The notes under the pieces: generated by a model
Told to the model about the DNA's origin: nothing
The model's database searches: none
The model's input: only the letters and a program-made list of their open reading frames with translations
In this document: in pieces, positions 16,906-25,728 of the stretch
How positions within the stretch are numbered: the first letter of the stretch is position 1
Layout of the letters: each line of letters begins with the position of its first letter
From: Streptococcus suis
GTDB lineage: Bacteria; Bacillota; Bacilli; Lactobacillales; Streptococcaceae
Direction of reading: 5' to 3'
Assembly: GCF_024509525.1 (NCBI RefSeq)
Contig: NZ_JAMWEM010000009.1
Location: 1-64,000 of the forward strand
Length of the DNA: 64,000 bases
Program-made: the position numbers and the translations under genes

Positions 16906-17328
16906 ATGAACAGACAAACAAACTATACATTTTTTAATCATCAAGTGACAGACTTTTTGACACGGAAAAATATCGAAATTGTCTGCATTATTTTGATACT
17001 GCTCGCCGCCCTATCTGTCTTTATTGGTCGTATCCCTACCAAAGAAACGTTAACATTAGATAACGGAGCAATCACCTATAAAGGGTATGTACTCACCAGT
17101 AAAATGACAGGAAAAGGAAAACTGACCTTTGAAAATGGAGATACCTATGAAGGGGAGTTCAAAAACGGGATTTTCCATGGCAAAGGAACCTTCACAGCTG
17201 CTGCTGGCTGGACCTATGTCGGAGAATTTAACAACGGCCTCGCAGAGGGAGAAGGAAAATTAACTACAGAAAATAAGACGATCTACGAAGGAAAATTTAA
17301 ACAGGGGATTTATCAACATGAGGATTAA
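16906..17328 (+). CDS. MORN-repeat membrane protein
   Basis: 140 aa from the second ATG (16906); the first ATG at 16897 lies directly against the AAGAG ribosome binding site. One membrane helix spans residues about 20-41. It is followed by at least three MORN repeats (GKGKLTFENGDTYEGEFKNG, GKGTF...YVGEFNNG, GEGKLTTENKTIYEGKFKQG). An extended -10 box (TGCTATAAT, 16867-16875) gives it its own promoter. It overlaps the acyltransferase gene by 11 bp, suggesting the two proteins act together at the membrane. Function unknown. Confidence 0.8.
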   Translation: MNRQTNYTFFNHQVTDFLTRKNIEIVCIILILLAALSVFIGRIPTKETLTLDNGAITYKGYVLTSKMTGKGKLTFENGDTYEGEFKNGIFHGKGTFTAAAGWTYVGEFNNGLAEGEGKLTTENKTIYEGKFKQGIYQHED

Positions 17329-19135
17329 ATGGCTATCAGCAATACGAGTCTTGGGTCTAATTTGCGTCCTACTCTATCACTTTTTTATCAAGTATTTTCC
17401 AGGAGGCTTCCTTGGAGTTGACTTATTCTTCACCCTGTCAGGTTACCTGACGACTGCCCTCTTAATTGATGAGTTTTCTAAAAACAACAGCATCAATATA
17501 AAAGGTTTTTTCAAACGGCGCTTTTATCGCATTTTACCTCCTTTACTATTGACTATCAGTATCGTTACGCCTTTAGCTTGGCTGATTCGAAATGATTTTT
17601 TAGCTGGAATCGGTAGACAAATCCTTGCTGCGGTCGGTTTTATGACCAACATCTATGAGATTTTAGCAGGTGGTGGTTATGAGAATCAATTCACCCCTCA
17701 CCTTTTTCTTCATACATGGAGTCTATCTCTCGAAGTACATTTCTATCTAATATGGGCTCTAGTGATTTGGGGACTAACACGGATTGCCAAAACAGCTGGT
17801 CAACTACGGGGAATGATTTTTCTGACTTCTGGAGCAATCTTCCTGTTAAGTTTCTTATCCATGTTTATTTCCAGTTTTTTTGTAGCAAGCTACTCCAGTA
17901 TTTATTTCTCTAGCTGGACTCATCTCTTCCCCTTCTTTTTAGGTAGTCTTTTGGCGTGCTTAGCAGGAATCCAGCAAACAACCAAAGTTTTTCAACAAAC
18001 GATACGACAGTGGCCTCGTAACAAGACCCTGCTGGTTTTCTCTGCTGGAATGGCCGTAGAGCTTATTCTTTTATTTACATTCAAATTTACAAGTATCTGG
18101 ACCTATCTTTTCGGATTTTTACTTTCTACCATTGCTACTGCTGTGATGATTCTTGCGGCTAGAATTCTTCATGAACAAACCCAAAATATAAAAGAACCTA
18201 CATTCCTACTCGTTTTAGCAGAGCTTTCCTACAACCTCTACCTCTTCCATTGGCCTTTCTATATCATTTTTTCAGAACTTTTTGATAACCTGCTAGCAGT
18301 CATTCTAACACTCTTGTTGTCTGTCTTACTTGCCTGTCTATCCTTCTACATGATTGAACCATTTCTTATCGGAAAGAATGGCAAACTATTTGGAAGAGAA
18401 ATTGACCTAACACCTTATCGTAGACAATTAACAGGGATTGCTGGCCTTCTCTTCTCCGTCACTCTTATCACCTGTTTCTTGGCACCAAAGTTAGGAACCC
18501 TCGAGCAGCAGATGTTAGTAGATGGCCTTAACCTAGCAGATAGCCGCATGTCCCAAACCAAAGCATTCGCAGAAAAAGGAAAGGCAACCAATTACGAAGT
18601 GACTGATGGCGTTACAATCATTGGGGATTCTGTTACACTACATGCGACTGGTCAATTAACAGAACAAATACCTGGAGCCATCGTCGATGCCCAAGGTAGC
18701 CGAAATACTACTCAAGCTTATGAAATTCTCAAAGTGAATATCGACAGTGGTACTTTAACAAAAAATGTAGTTATTGCAACAGGTACAAATATCGTTTACA
18801 ATTACGAGGAGGAACTCAATAAAATTGTTGATCTTCTCCCAAATGGCTACCGCTTAATTTTTGTAACACCATATGATGGCAATTATGCATCATATGACAA
18901 CCCAATCGCAGAAAAACAAGCTACCTATGAGCGACAATTGGCCGAAAAATACGATTACATCACCATCGCTGACTGGAATGCTGTTGCAAAGGCAAACCCT
19001 CAACTCTGGGTTGGGACGGACAACATTCACTTTGGTGGTGATAGCACTACAAAAGTGGAAGGAGCAACTCTCTTTGCACAAACAGTAAAAACTGCTTTAG
19101 ATGCTGTAGCAGACGGTCCTGTCAAAACACCCTAA
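17318..19135 (+). CDS. oatA: Acyltransferase-3/SGNH protein, OatA-like peptidoglycan O-acetyltransferase
   Basis: 605 aa. Residues about 1-365 form the Acyltransferase_3 membrane domain with ten or more helices (YHFFIKYFPGGFLGVDLFF at the start). The extracellular C-terminal SGNH domain has the catalytic serine in IIGDSVTLHA and the Asp/His pair in VGTDNIHFGGDS. This architecture transfers acetyl groups onto muramic acid and gives lysozyme resistance, as in staphylococcal OatA and pneumococcal Adr. Other acyltransferases of this class modify capsule or teichoic acid, so the substrate is inferred. Confidence 0.82.
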   Translation: MRIKWLSAIRVLGLICVLLYHFFIKYFPGGFLGVDLFFTLSGYLTTALLIDEFSKNNSINIKGFFKRRFYRILPPLLLTISIVTPLAWLIRNDFLAGIGRQILAAVGFMTNIYEILAGGGYENQFTPHLFLHTWSLSLEVHFYLIWALVIWGLTRIAKTAGQLRGMIFLTSGAIFLLSFLSMFISSFFVASYSSIYFSSWTHLFPFFLGSLLACLAGIQQTTKVFQQTIRQWPRNKTLLVFSAGMAVELILLFTFKFTSIWTYLFGFLLSTIATAVMILAARILHEQTQNIKEPTFLLVLAELSYNLYLFHWPFYIIFSELFDNLLAVILTLLLSVLLACLSFYMIEPFLIGKNGKLFGREIDLTPYRRQLTGIAGLLFSVTLITCFLAPKLGTLEQQMLVDGLNLADSRMSQTKAFAEKGKATNYEVTDGVTIIGDSVTLHATGQLTEQIPGAIVDAQGSRNTTQAYEILKVNIDSGTLTKNVVIATGTNIVYNYEEELNKIVDLLPNGYRLIFVTPYDGNYASYDNPIAEKQATYERQLAEKYDYITIADWNAVAKANPQLWVGTDNIHFGGDSTTKVEGATLFAQTVKTALDAVADGPVKTP

Positions 19136-19140
19136 AACAA

Positions 19141-19174
19141 AAAAATAAGTTTGGAACATACCAAACTTATTTTT
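19141..19174. terminator. Bidirectional terminator between oatA and the PAP2 gene
   Basis: A perfect 14-bp stem (AAAAATAAGTTTGG with CCAAACTTATTTTT) around AACATA, T-rich both ways. The right arm includes the stop codon of the convergent PAP2 gene. Confidence 0.9.
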
Positions 19175-19817
19175 GTTTGCTCTGGAAACGCCATTCAAAT
19201 CGTTTTTGGTCATAGTAGGGAAATAAAACCAATAAGAGTGCTAGGGCCAATAACCAACCACCGATAATGTCCGTTGGATAGTGAACCCCGATATAAATAC
19301 GGGATACCGCAACCAGTACTGCTAATAACAACAAGCCTACTTGTAACAAGCGCTTGATAAGCAAGGATCTCACGCGTTGGTTGATGATAATGACCACTGC
19401 ACCAGCAATCATCATTGTCGAAGCTGTATGCCAGCTTGGGAAAGAATAACCTACTGTATCAATTAACCATTCAATACTAGGACGTGGCCGTTGGTAAACA
19501 TACTTCAGGGCTGTTGATGCTACACCCATAGCCACAAAGCTAGCAAGAATGAAATAGGCTTCTGCTTTCCACTGCTTTCTATAAAAGAAAAATGCCAAGA
19601 CCAAGCAGATTCCCAGTATCACGACAGTATTTCCCAAAACTGTAATTGAGGTCCAGAAGGTCGTGGCGAGAGCTGGTAAATCTCCACGAACAGCTGTTTG
19701 AATGCTCGTATCAAGAGCGACTAAACCAGCTGAATAGAACTTGGCTACATAACCTAAGATAACAAAGGCTAGAGCAACAAAAGATGCGTTCGTTAAATAA
19801 TTACGTTTATTTTTCAT
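19167..19817 (-). CDS. PAP2-superfamily membrane phosphatase
   Basis: 216 aa with about six membrane helices. The three phosphatase motifs are KYVYQRPRP, FPSWHTAS (Trp instead of the more common Gly) and SRIYIGVHYPTD. Likely substrates are undecaprenyl pyrophosphate or phosphatidylglycerol phosphate. The gene follows ribU by 23 bp and is probably co-transcribed with it. Confidence 0.88.
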   Translation of the reverse strand: MKNKRNYLTNASFVALAFVILGYVAKFYSAGLVALDTSIQTAVRGDLPALATTFWTSITVLGNTVVILGICLVLAFFFYRKQWKAEAYFILASFVAMGVASTALKYVYQRPRPSIEWLIDTVGYSFPSWHTASTMMIAGAVVIIINQRVRSLLIKRLLQVGLLLLAVLVAVSRIYIGVHYPTDIIGGWLLALALLLVLFPYYDQKRFEWRFQSKQK

Positions 19818-19840
19818 GTAAATAGGATATCAAGAAAACC

Positions 19841-20389
19841 TTAAACTTTCTTTAGAATTGGACCAACTGCTCGATGAACAAGGAAAAATACCAGCGAAAA
19901 CAGAATACCTTCTACAATATTAAATGGAATAACTGCGTAGAGAATATAATATCCAATACCACCAAAATCTGCTGCCGACATATTAAAAACAGTCATATAT
20001 AGAGGCAGAGCATAAAAATAATTCAATAAGACCATGGCTATAACCAAACCAATAGTTGATAACGTAGAGGCAATCAAATAATTTTTAAAAGTCTGTTTTC
20101 GCTTCCAGAAAAAAGCAAAAACTAGAATAAATATTCCCACTCCAATAATACTCAGAGGCATTCCAATCAAGGAGCCAGGGTCCCCATTAAACAATAGTTT
20201 TAATATCGATCGAATCAGCAAAATCAAAAATGAACTTTTAACATCAAAGATAACGAGTCCAATCAAGACTGGAACAATAGAAAAGTCCACCTGTAGAAAA
20301 TCTGTGAACAGGGGAAATTGAAAATACATAAGCAGATAGGCTACTGCAGAAAGAATGGCGATAGTCACCATTTTACGTGTGTTTGTCAT
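19841..20389 (-). CDS. ribU: Riboflavin ECF transporter S component
   Basis: 182 aa with six membrane helices; substrate-binding subunit of an energy-coupling factor transporter that takes up riboflavin with the shared EcfAA'T module. The ATG at 20389 follows GGAGG with seven bases between; an upstream TTG in frame is rejected. The FMN riboswitch upstream fixes the substrate assignment. Streptococci lacking the rib operon depend on such uptake. Confidence 0.93.
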   Translation of the reverse strand: MTNTRKMVTIAILSAVAYLLMYFQFPLFTDFLQVDFSIVPVLIGLVIFDVKSSFLILLIRSILKLLFNGDPGSLIGMPLSIIGVGIFILVFAFFWKRKQTFKNYLIASTLSTIGLVIAMVLLNYFYALPLYMTVFNMSAADFGGIGYYILYAVIPFNIVEGILFSLVFFLVHRAVGPILKKV

Positions 20390-20435
20390 AGGTTCCTCCA
20401 ATTTGTAACAAATTAGAGAAGCTTGAGGATACCCT

Positions 20436-20682
20436 CTCGTCTTCTCCCATCCAGACTATACTGTCGGTTGTGGAATTGCACCACATCAGCTTTCGCTCGC
20501 AGACTGTCACGTTTTGCTTATCTTGCACCAAACGCTTGTTTTTCTTGGAGACTGTTTTCTGAATCTAGGCATCGCAGTCGTAGCTTGTACTCGAGGTACA
20601 GCCAGACAAGATAACGACGAGTCAGGAAACAGTAGCCAGAAAAACCACTGCCGGTCGGGAATTACACCCTGCCCTGAAGACT
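20436..20682 (-). promoter_or_regulatory. FMN riboswitch (RFN element), enlarged
   Basis: On the minus strand the hallmarks TCTTCAGGGCAGGGTG, TTCCCGACCGGC, CCGACAGTATAGTCTGGATG and GGGAGAAGA occur in order. At about 247 nt it is longer than common RFN aptamers because of an inserted helix (20622-20633 with 20551-20562). It lies directly upstream of ribU. The region after the aptamer has CCTC that can pair with the GGAGG ribosome binding site, pointing to translational control. Confidence 0.95.
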
Positions 20683-20687
20683 TCTTT

Positions 20688-20716
20688 ATGATAACAAAAA
20701 AACCTTGCAATCGCAA
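20688..20716 (-). promoter_or_regulatory. ribU promoter, nested in the trmL terminator
   Basis: TTGCGA (20716-20711) and TATCAT (20693-20688) with 17-bp spacing on the minus strand. The -35 box is part of the trmL terminator stem and the T-tail forms the spacer. Confidence 0.7.
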
Positions 20717-20717
20717 G
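20694..20717 (-). terminator. trmL terminator
   Basis: CTTGC-GATT-GCAAG on the minus strand followed by seven T. Confidence 0.85.
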
Positions 20718-20730
20718 ATTTTGAATTGTT

Positions 20731-21273
20731 CTACTTGAGTTTATCGGTTTCATAGGTGTGGACCAGCTCCAAACCTGCAAAGTTTTGTTGACGGAGGGCT
20801 TCATAGATAACCATACAGACGGTATTAGAAACGTTAAGGCTACGGACATGCTCATCATTCATAGGAATACGAATGGCTTTTTCAGCATGGCGACGCATAA
20901 ATTCCTCTGGTAAACCCGTGTCTTCACGACCAAAAACAAAATAATGAATTTGGTCCGATGAGTAAGCTCGATCCGAGTAGGTCTGTTCTGCAAACTTAGA
21001 TACTAAATGCACCTGTCCTTGCTCTACTTTTTCCATAAACTCTTCCAAGCTTTCATAAAAACGCACATCTAACTTGTCCCAGTAATCCAAGCCAGCCCGC
21101 TTCATCTTGCGATCGTCAATGGGGAAGCCCATAGGTTTGATGATGTGTAGTGGACTATTCGTAGCAGCACAAGTTCGAGCAATGTTGCCGGTATTTTGGG
21201 GGATTTGTGGCTGAAAGAGTACCACATGGTTACGTGGTTGCTCTTGCAGATAAGAAAGACTTTCGATATTCAT
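20731..21273 (-). CDS. trmL: tRNA (cytidine(34)-2'-O)-methyltransferase
   Basis: 180 aa from the ATG at 21273, supported by GAGGAACT upstream. SPOUT-class methyltransferase that 2'-O-methylates the wobble base of two leucine tRNAs. The knot motifs are visible: [20 protein letters not shown] at the N terminus, [12 protein letters not shown] in the middle and RIPM...[10 protein letters not shown] at the end. It is monocistronic, with a structured leader (21290-21399) and its own terminator. Confidence 0.92.
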   Translation of the reverse strand: MNIESLSYLQEQPRNHVVLFQPQIPQNTGNIARTCAATNSPLHIIKPMGFPIDDRKMKRAGLDYWDKLDVRFYESLEEFMEKVEQGQVHLVSKFAEQTYSDRAYSSDQIHYFVFGREDTGLPEEFMRRHAEKAIRIPMNDEHVRSLNVSNTVCMVIYEALRQQNFAGLELVHTYETDKLK

Positions 21274-21289
21274 AGTTCCTCGTTCATTT

Positions 21290-21399
21290 TGACAAAAAAA
21301 ATGCCACACTGCCCGGAGTCATGCTCAGCAAACAGTATGGTGAATGACGATTCATTCACTTAACTCACAACAGGTTTGAGTTAAATCAATGAAAATCTT
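21290..21399 (-). ncRNA. Structured leader or small RNA before trmL
   Basis: Read on the minus strand, the transcript would contain three consecutive hairpins: TAACTCA/TGAGTTA (21361-21383), GTGAATGA/TCATTCAC (21340-21359) and CCATACTG/CAGTGTGG (21304-21340). The last is followed by eight T (21301-21294), a complete intrinsic terminator ending about 20 nt before the trmL start. It looks like an attenuator or a free-standing small RNA. It matches no riboswitch class I recognise. Confidence 0.65.
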
Positions 21400-21405
21400 G
21401 TTACT

Positions 21406-21433
21406 ATTATATCACAAGAACATGACAAATCAA
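21406..21433 (-). promoter_or_regulatory. Promoter of trmL and its leader
   Basis: TTGATT (21433-21428) and TATAAT (21411-21406) with 16-bp spacing; extended -10 (TGATATAAT). Confidence 0.72.
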
Positions 21434-21474
21434 GTAATATAGTGTATTTTTTTCAAAAAAACGTTTACAGCATC

Positions 21475-21514
21475 GAAAAAACAAGAATAGAAAACGATAT
21501 CGTTTCCTATTCTT
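21475..21514 (-). terminator. Terminator after the peptide-binding lipoprotein gene
   Basis: A long hairpin with outer stem AAGAATAG/CTATTCTT and inner palindrome AACGATATCGTT, followed by six T on the minus strand. Confidence 0.88.
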
Positions 21515-21531
21515 ACATTTGGAAGCTAGAC

Positions 21532-23307
21532 TTACTCGGCAGCAATCCCTTTTTCTGCAGTTAATTCAATTTTTTCATGGCTTGACTTACTATCAGAACC
21601 AATGTAGACATCATAATATTTGACACGTTTATTCACTGCTGTAATACTTTCACGTTCAAATGTTGGAATGGCAAAAGCCTGTTCAAAAGCATATTCCTGC
21701 CAAGCCTTGTAGTTTGCAATATTTGTTGCTTCATCAAAGGATTCGGCAGATGCAATCTTATTTAACAAGGCTGTATTCTCATCTGATACAAAACGTGTAT
21801 AGTTGTACATTGCTTCTGGTCCCCATAGCGTTGTCGGATCTGGATCCAAACCAGCAATCCATCCTGCTAAATAGACATCGATTCCCTCGTTATTGGCTGC
21901 GAGAGACTCGTAGAAAGTATTGTACTCAATGGTACGTCCGGTATAAAGCTCCACATTAAGACCGATCTCCTTCCACCAAGCAATATATTGCTGTACCAAG
22001 GTTTCTTGTGTCTCAGTTGATTCTTGAGCTGCAAAACTAATCGTGAACGGTTGGCCATTCTTATCTTCACGAATGCCATCTCCATCAACATCCTTGTAAC
22101 CAGCTTCGTCCAATAATTTTTTGGCTTTTTCAGGGTTATAGCTATAACCAGCTAGTTCAGAATCATGGACATCACCAAAGAAAGAAATAATGAGTGAGTT
22201 GGCTGGATGATACAAATTATTGTATAATTTCTCACCAATAACTTCATTATTCAATGCATATCCCATCGCTTGACGCAAGTGAACATCATTCATCTTCGCA
22301 TCCGAATTCATTACATTCTTACCCGTTGCATCGTCGTACTTACCAAGATTAAAACCAATATAGTTATAAATACCATCTAAACTACCCAATAAGGTAATAT
22401 TCGATAGATCCTTATAGGATTCATACTGATCCGTTGGCATATCAGCCATATCATAACTTCCTGCCTTCATCTCTGAAACAATGGTATCTGGAGAAACAAT
22501 ATCAATCTTATAGCTGTCTAATTTGACTTTCCCTTTAAAGTAATACTCATTTGGTACATAAGTCACGGACTCGCCACTAACGATTTCCTTCACCTTGTAA
22601 GGTCCCATTCCGACCACTTTGGCAGTACGGCTATACTCACTGGTTTCCCAATCTTTGACTGCAATATTCTTAAAAATATGCTTAGGCATTACCAAATACG
22701 GTACACCACCGCCAGCGTACATCATAGAGGGATACATTTCTTTAACAGTGAGGACAACTGTGTAGTCATCAACCTTCTTTACCCCTGTAATGTCATCTGC
22801 TGTTCCAGCTTGAAACTCCTCAAAACCAACAATGTTTGTATAAGTGGTATCTGCACGAACACCAGTATAATCAGGACTCGCCAACTGTTCAATCGTAAAA
22901 ATATAGTCATCAATGGTAAACGCTTGACCATCTGACCATTTATAGTCTTTTCCTGTCAAACTAACAGTAACCGTTTTAGCTTCTACATCAAACGCCACTT
23001 TAGCAAGACCTGAGTCATCTAACTTGCGAGCACTATCATAACCAAACATAGAACTATCGACCATATCCGCAAAGGTTGAGTCCACTGCAGTCTGAGAAAG
23101 TTCATCTATCAAAATACCTGTCGAAGGTGCTGAGGCAACTAGAGCGTATTTAAACTGCCCTCCCTCAATCACTTGACCATCGTGGGTAACTGCTGATTCA
23201 AAATTCAACTCCACATCACTGGTTGTTTCTTTCGTTTGACAAGCAGCCAAAAGAGTGACTGAAAGTAAGCTAGCCCCAGCAAGAGCAAATCTTTTTGTCT
23301 TTTTCAT
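21532..23307 (-). CDS. Oligopeptide ABC transporter substrate-binding lipoprotein (OppA/AliA type)
   Basis: 591 aa. A type II signal peptide ends in the lipobox LLAACQ (Cys at residue 23). The rest is one SBP_bac_5 domain with the family motif GLAKVAFDVEAKTVTVSLTG region and KVVGMGPYKV. It binds peptides at the cell surface. No permease or ATPase gene is nearby, so it is an orphan binding protein likely to use the main Opp/Ami transporter; in streptococci such orphans also sense peptide signals. The gene has its own promoter and terminator. Confidence 0.9.
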   Translation of the reverse strand: MKKTKRFALAGASLLSVTLLAACQTKETTSDVELNFESAVTHDGQVIEGGQFKYALVASAPSTGILIDELSQTAVDSTFADMVDSSMFGYDSARKLDDSGLAKVAFDVEAKTVTVSLTGKDYKWSDGQAFTIDDYIFTIEQLASPDYTGVRADTTYTNIVGFEEFQAGTADDITGVKKVDDYTVVLTVKEMYPSMMYAGGGVPYLVMPKHIFKNIAVKDWETSEYSRTAKVVGMGPYKVKEIVSGESVTYVPNEYYFKGKVKLDSYKIDIVSPDTIVSEMKAGSYDMADMPTDQYESYKDLSNITLLGSLDGIYNYIGFNLGKYDDATGKNVMNSDAKMNDVHLRQAMGYALNNEVIGEKLYNNLYHPANSLIISFFGDVHDSELAGYSYNPEKAKKLLDEAGYKDVDGDGIREDKNGQPFTISFAAQESTETQETLVQQYIAWWKEIGLNVELYTGRTIEYNTFYESLAANNEGIDVYLAGWIAGLDPDPTTLWGPEAMYNYTRFVSDENTALLNKIASAESFDEATNIANYKAWQEYAFEQAFAIPTFERESITAVNKRVKYYDVYIGSDSKSSHEKIELTAEKGIAAE

Positions 23308-23334
23308 ATATATCCCCTTATATTTATTTCAAAT

Positions 23335-23364
23335 AGTATAGCATAAAAAAGTATAATTATGCAA
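23335..23364 (-). promoter_or_regulatory. Promoter of the peptide-binding lipoprotein gene
   Basis: TTGCAT (23364-23359) and TATACT (23340-23335) with 18-bp spacing on the minus strand; the -10 box is extended (TGCTATACT). Confidence 0.68.
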
Positions 23365-23470
23365 TGTCCTTAAATAAAAGATTCGGTTTTTACTATATTT
23401 CGGATAAAAATAAGCCAACCAATAGGAGCATTGTATAATTGTTAGTTTGTTGTGAATAAATTTCCAAACA

Positions 23471-23492
23471 AAAAAAGTAGGTCTCCCTACTT
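23471..23492 (-). terminator. Terminator over the yidD stop codon
   Basis: AAGTAGG-GAGA-CCTACTT followed by TTTTTT on the minus strand. The first arm contains the yidD TAG stop, so the last two codons are part of the stem. Confidence 0.85.
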
Positions 23493-23726
23493 CTGTACAT
23501 TTCTTTTCAAACTAAACTGGTCCGGCACAGGGTCTTCTCCTCCTTCTACAAAAGGGTGGCATCGGCCGATACGGGCCAGGCCCATGAGAACACCCTTCAA
23601 ACCATGCTTGTTGATAGCCTCAATCATGTAATTAGAGCAAGTCGGGTGGTAGCGACAGCTGGGTGGAAAGAGGGGCGAAATGACTTTCTGATAGAAACGA
23701 ACCAGCCCAATCAAAAGCCATTTCAT
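23487..23726 (-). CDS. yidD: Membrane protein insertion efficiency factor YidD
   Basis: 79 aa. The family signature is present: [29 protein letters not shown] with three conserved cysteines (quoted in two parts in family descriptions as [13 protein letters not shown]). It helps YidC-dependent insertion of membrane proteins. It is the last gene of the run beginning with yneF/murI and overlaps rluB by 4 bp. yidC itself lies elsewhere in the window (35494). Confidence 0.92.
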   Translation of the reverse strand: MKWLLIGLVRFYQKVISPLFPPSCRYHPTCSNYMIEAINKHGLKGVLMGLARIGRCHPFVEGGEDPVPDQFSLKRNVQK

Positions 23727-24466
23727 CGTCTTTTCTTAGCTGGCTGCGACTTGGTCACTGCCAAGGTGTGCAGCTTGCTGATATCCTTTTTATTGAGTTT
23801 GCGGGCTTCACCAGGATGCAAACCAGTCAGGTCCAGATTCCCAAAACGGGTCCGCGACAGCTTATCAACCTGCAAACCAACCGCTTCAAACATCTTCTTG
23901 ACCTGGTGATTGCGCCCCTCGTGAATGGTCAATTCCACCACTGAACGATTTTTCACAGGATCTACCTTGAGAATTTCATAGACCGCTGGCTTGGTTTTCT
24001 TGCCGTCAATAACCACACCCCGTGTCAGCGGCCGCAGAACATCCTTGTTGGCAATCCCCTTGACCCGTGCCACATAAACCTTGTCAATCTCATTACGCGG
24101 ATGAATCATCTCATCCGTAAAGTCGCCGTCGTTGGTCAAAATCAAGACACCTGACGTATCCCAGTCTAGACGGCCCACTGGGTAAATCCGTTCCTTGACC
24201 TGAGGCAAGAGGTCAACAACAGTTTTTCTCCCCTTATCATCTGACACACTGGAAATCACGCCCCGAGGCTTGTGGAGTAAGTAGTAAACCTTTTCTTCGT
24301 TGTAAATTGGCTGACCTTCCACTTCTACCTTGTCACCTGACTTAATGGTCGTTCCTAATTCACGCACCACCTGTCCATTGACAGTCACCAGGCCCTGCTT
24401 GATCAATTCCTCTGCCTTACGACGACTGGCCACACCAGCGTGGGCAATATACTTGTTAATTCTCAT
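23723..24466 (-). CDS. rluB: 23S rRNA pseudouridine synthase, RluB type
   Basis: 247 aa. An N-terminal S4 RNA-binding domain (residues 2-60) is followed by an RsuA/RluB-type synthase domain with the catalytic aspartate in [17 protein letters not shown] (about residue 100). It isomerises uridine 2605 (E. coli numbering) in 23S rRNA; the exact site here is inferred. It lies after scpB with an 11-bp overlap, the classic scpA-scpB-rluB order. Confidence 0.92.
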   Translation of the reverse strand: MRINKYIAHAGVASRRKAEELIKQGLVTVNGQVVRELGTTIKSGDKVEVEGQPIYNEEKVYYLLHKPRGVISSVSDDKGRKTVVDLLPQVKERIYPVGRLDWDTSGVLILTNDGDFTDEMIHPRNEIDKVYVARVKGIANKDVLRPLTRGVVIDGKKTKPAVYEILKVDPVKNRSVVELTIHEGRNHQVKKMFEAVGLQVDKLSRTRFGNLDLTGLHPGEARKLNKKDISKLHTLAVTKSQPAKKRR

Positions 24467-25025
24467 CTTCTATCTCATTTCTTTCTGTGAAGAGTTCAAC
24501 CTCTTCTTCTACCAAGTCCAAATCGGACACATCTGGCAATTCTTCCAGGCTGTTGATCCCCATGTAGTCCAAGAAATACTCGGTCGTCACATAGAGATTG
24601 GGACGGCCAATCACCTCTTTTTTCCCATTCTCCCGAATCAAGTCAAAGGCTTGGAGCTTGCTAATGGCACCGCTGGAATTAACCCCTCGAATATCATCAA
24701 CTTCCACACGGGTAATGGGCTGTTTGTAGGCCACAATGGACAGGGTTTCTAAGAGGGCACGGGACATGGTCTGGTTGATGGGCGTCTTGGCATAAATCCG
24801 CAAGAGTTCCGCATAATCTTTTTTAGTCACCAACTTATAACTATTAGACGACTCTAGAAGAGCCAAACCTGAATGGCTATCCGACTGGTACTTGTCGGCT
24901 AATTTTTCCAACTGTTGCAGGACCGCAGACGGCGTCATATCCAGCATCTCCACTAGATTTCGCACCGTCAGTCCCTCTTCTCCTGCTACAAAAAGTAGGA
25001 CTTCAATCTCAGCTAATCGACTCAT
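24456..25025 (-). CDS. scpB: Segregation and condensation protein B
   Basis: 189 aa, two winged-helix domains. ScpB dimers bind ScpA and with SMC form the condensin that organises newly replicated chromosomes. The start overlaps scpA by 17 bp, implying coupled translation. Recognisable segments are [20 protein letters not shown] and [17 protein letters not shown] (each within family-conserved regions). Confidence 0.95.
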   Translation of the reverse strand: MSRLAEIEVLLFVAGEEGLTVRNLVEMLDMTPSAVLQQLEKLADKYQSDSHSGLALLESSNSYKLVTKKDYAELLRIYAKTPINQTMSRALLETLSIVAYKQPITRVEVDDIRGVNSSGAISKLQAFDLIRENGKKEVIGRPNLYVTTEYFLDYMGINSLEELPDVSDLDLVEEEVELFTERNEIEDEN

Positions 25026-25728
25026 GTTCCCTCCTCACTAGATAAATAGTCCCAAAGGTTTCCGCCTGTTCCAACTCTACCTCGTGTACCTTGACCAACT
25101 CCAAGGTTGCGAGAAAAATGGTGATGACCTCATTCATATCCTTGCTTTCCTTGAAAATCTGCCCCAACTCCAAACGGTTTGTCTTGGAAAACTGCGACCG
25201 TACATAGTCCATCATATCTTCAATCTTGTACTCATCGCGGGCAATAGTAGTATGAGATTGGCGTAAGTTGGCTTGCTTTTCAGCCATGACCTTAGAAAAG
25301 GCAAGGAAAATATCGATTGTCGTCTTATCCTGCACCAAGGTCACATCTTCATAGACCAATTCCAATTTGGGTTTGGAGAAGAATTGGGCCCGCTCCTCAT
25401 GCTGTTCCCCCAGTTTTTCACTGAGCAACTTGAACTTGCGGTATTCTTCCAACTGATCTAAGAGGACTTGCTCCGGATCGTCTTCCTCCACTTCCTGCTC
25501 CACCACCTTGGGCAAGAGCCTATGGCTTTTAATCAGCATGAGCTGGCTGGCCATGACCATGTACTCCCCAGCCACTTCCAAACGCATGGCCTGCAAGGTG
25601 GCAATGTAGGCCAAGTACTGTTCAATGACCTCTGTAATCGGCACCTCGTAAATATCCATTTGATACTTGGATACCAGATGCAGCAACAAGTCCAGCGGCC
25701 CCTGAAAATCCTTTAACTTTATATCCAT
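25009..25728 (-). CDS. scpA: Segregation and condensation protein A (kleisin)
   Basis: 239 aa. Kleisin subunit of the SMC-ScpAB condensin. The start [19 protein letters not shown] is the N-terminal SMC-neck-binding motif, and the C-terminal winged-helix (about 160-235) contacts the SMC head. The start abuts the end of the xerD-like gene. Confidence 0.96.
   Translation of the reverse strand: MDIKLKDFQGPLDLLLHLVSKYQMDIYEVPITEVIEQYLAYIATLQAMRLEVAGEYMVMASQLMLIKSHRLLPKVVEQEVEEDDPEQVLLDQLEEYRKFKLLSEKLGEQHEERAQFFSKPKLELVYEDVTLVQDKTTIDIFLAFSKVMAEKQANLRQSHTTIARDEYKIEDMMDYVRSQFSKTNRLELGQIFKESKDMNEVITIFLATLELVKVHEVELEQAETFGTIYLVRREHESIS

Noticed and set aside
21456-21469. A cre-like string (TGTAAACGT on the minus strand)
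   Set aside because: It lacks the closing CA and stands in the tail of a terminator, 25 bp from the trmL -35 box. The match is too poor to report as a site.
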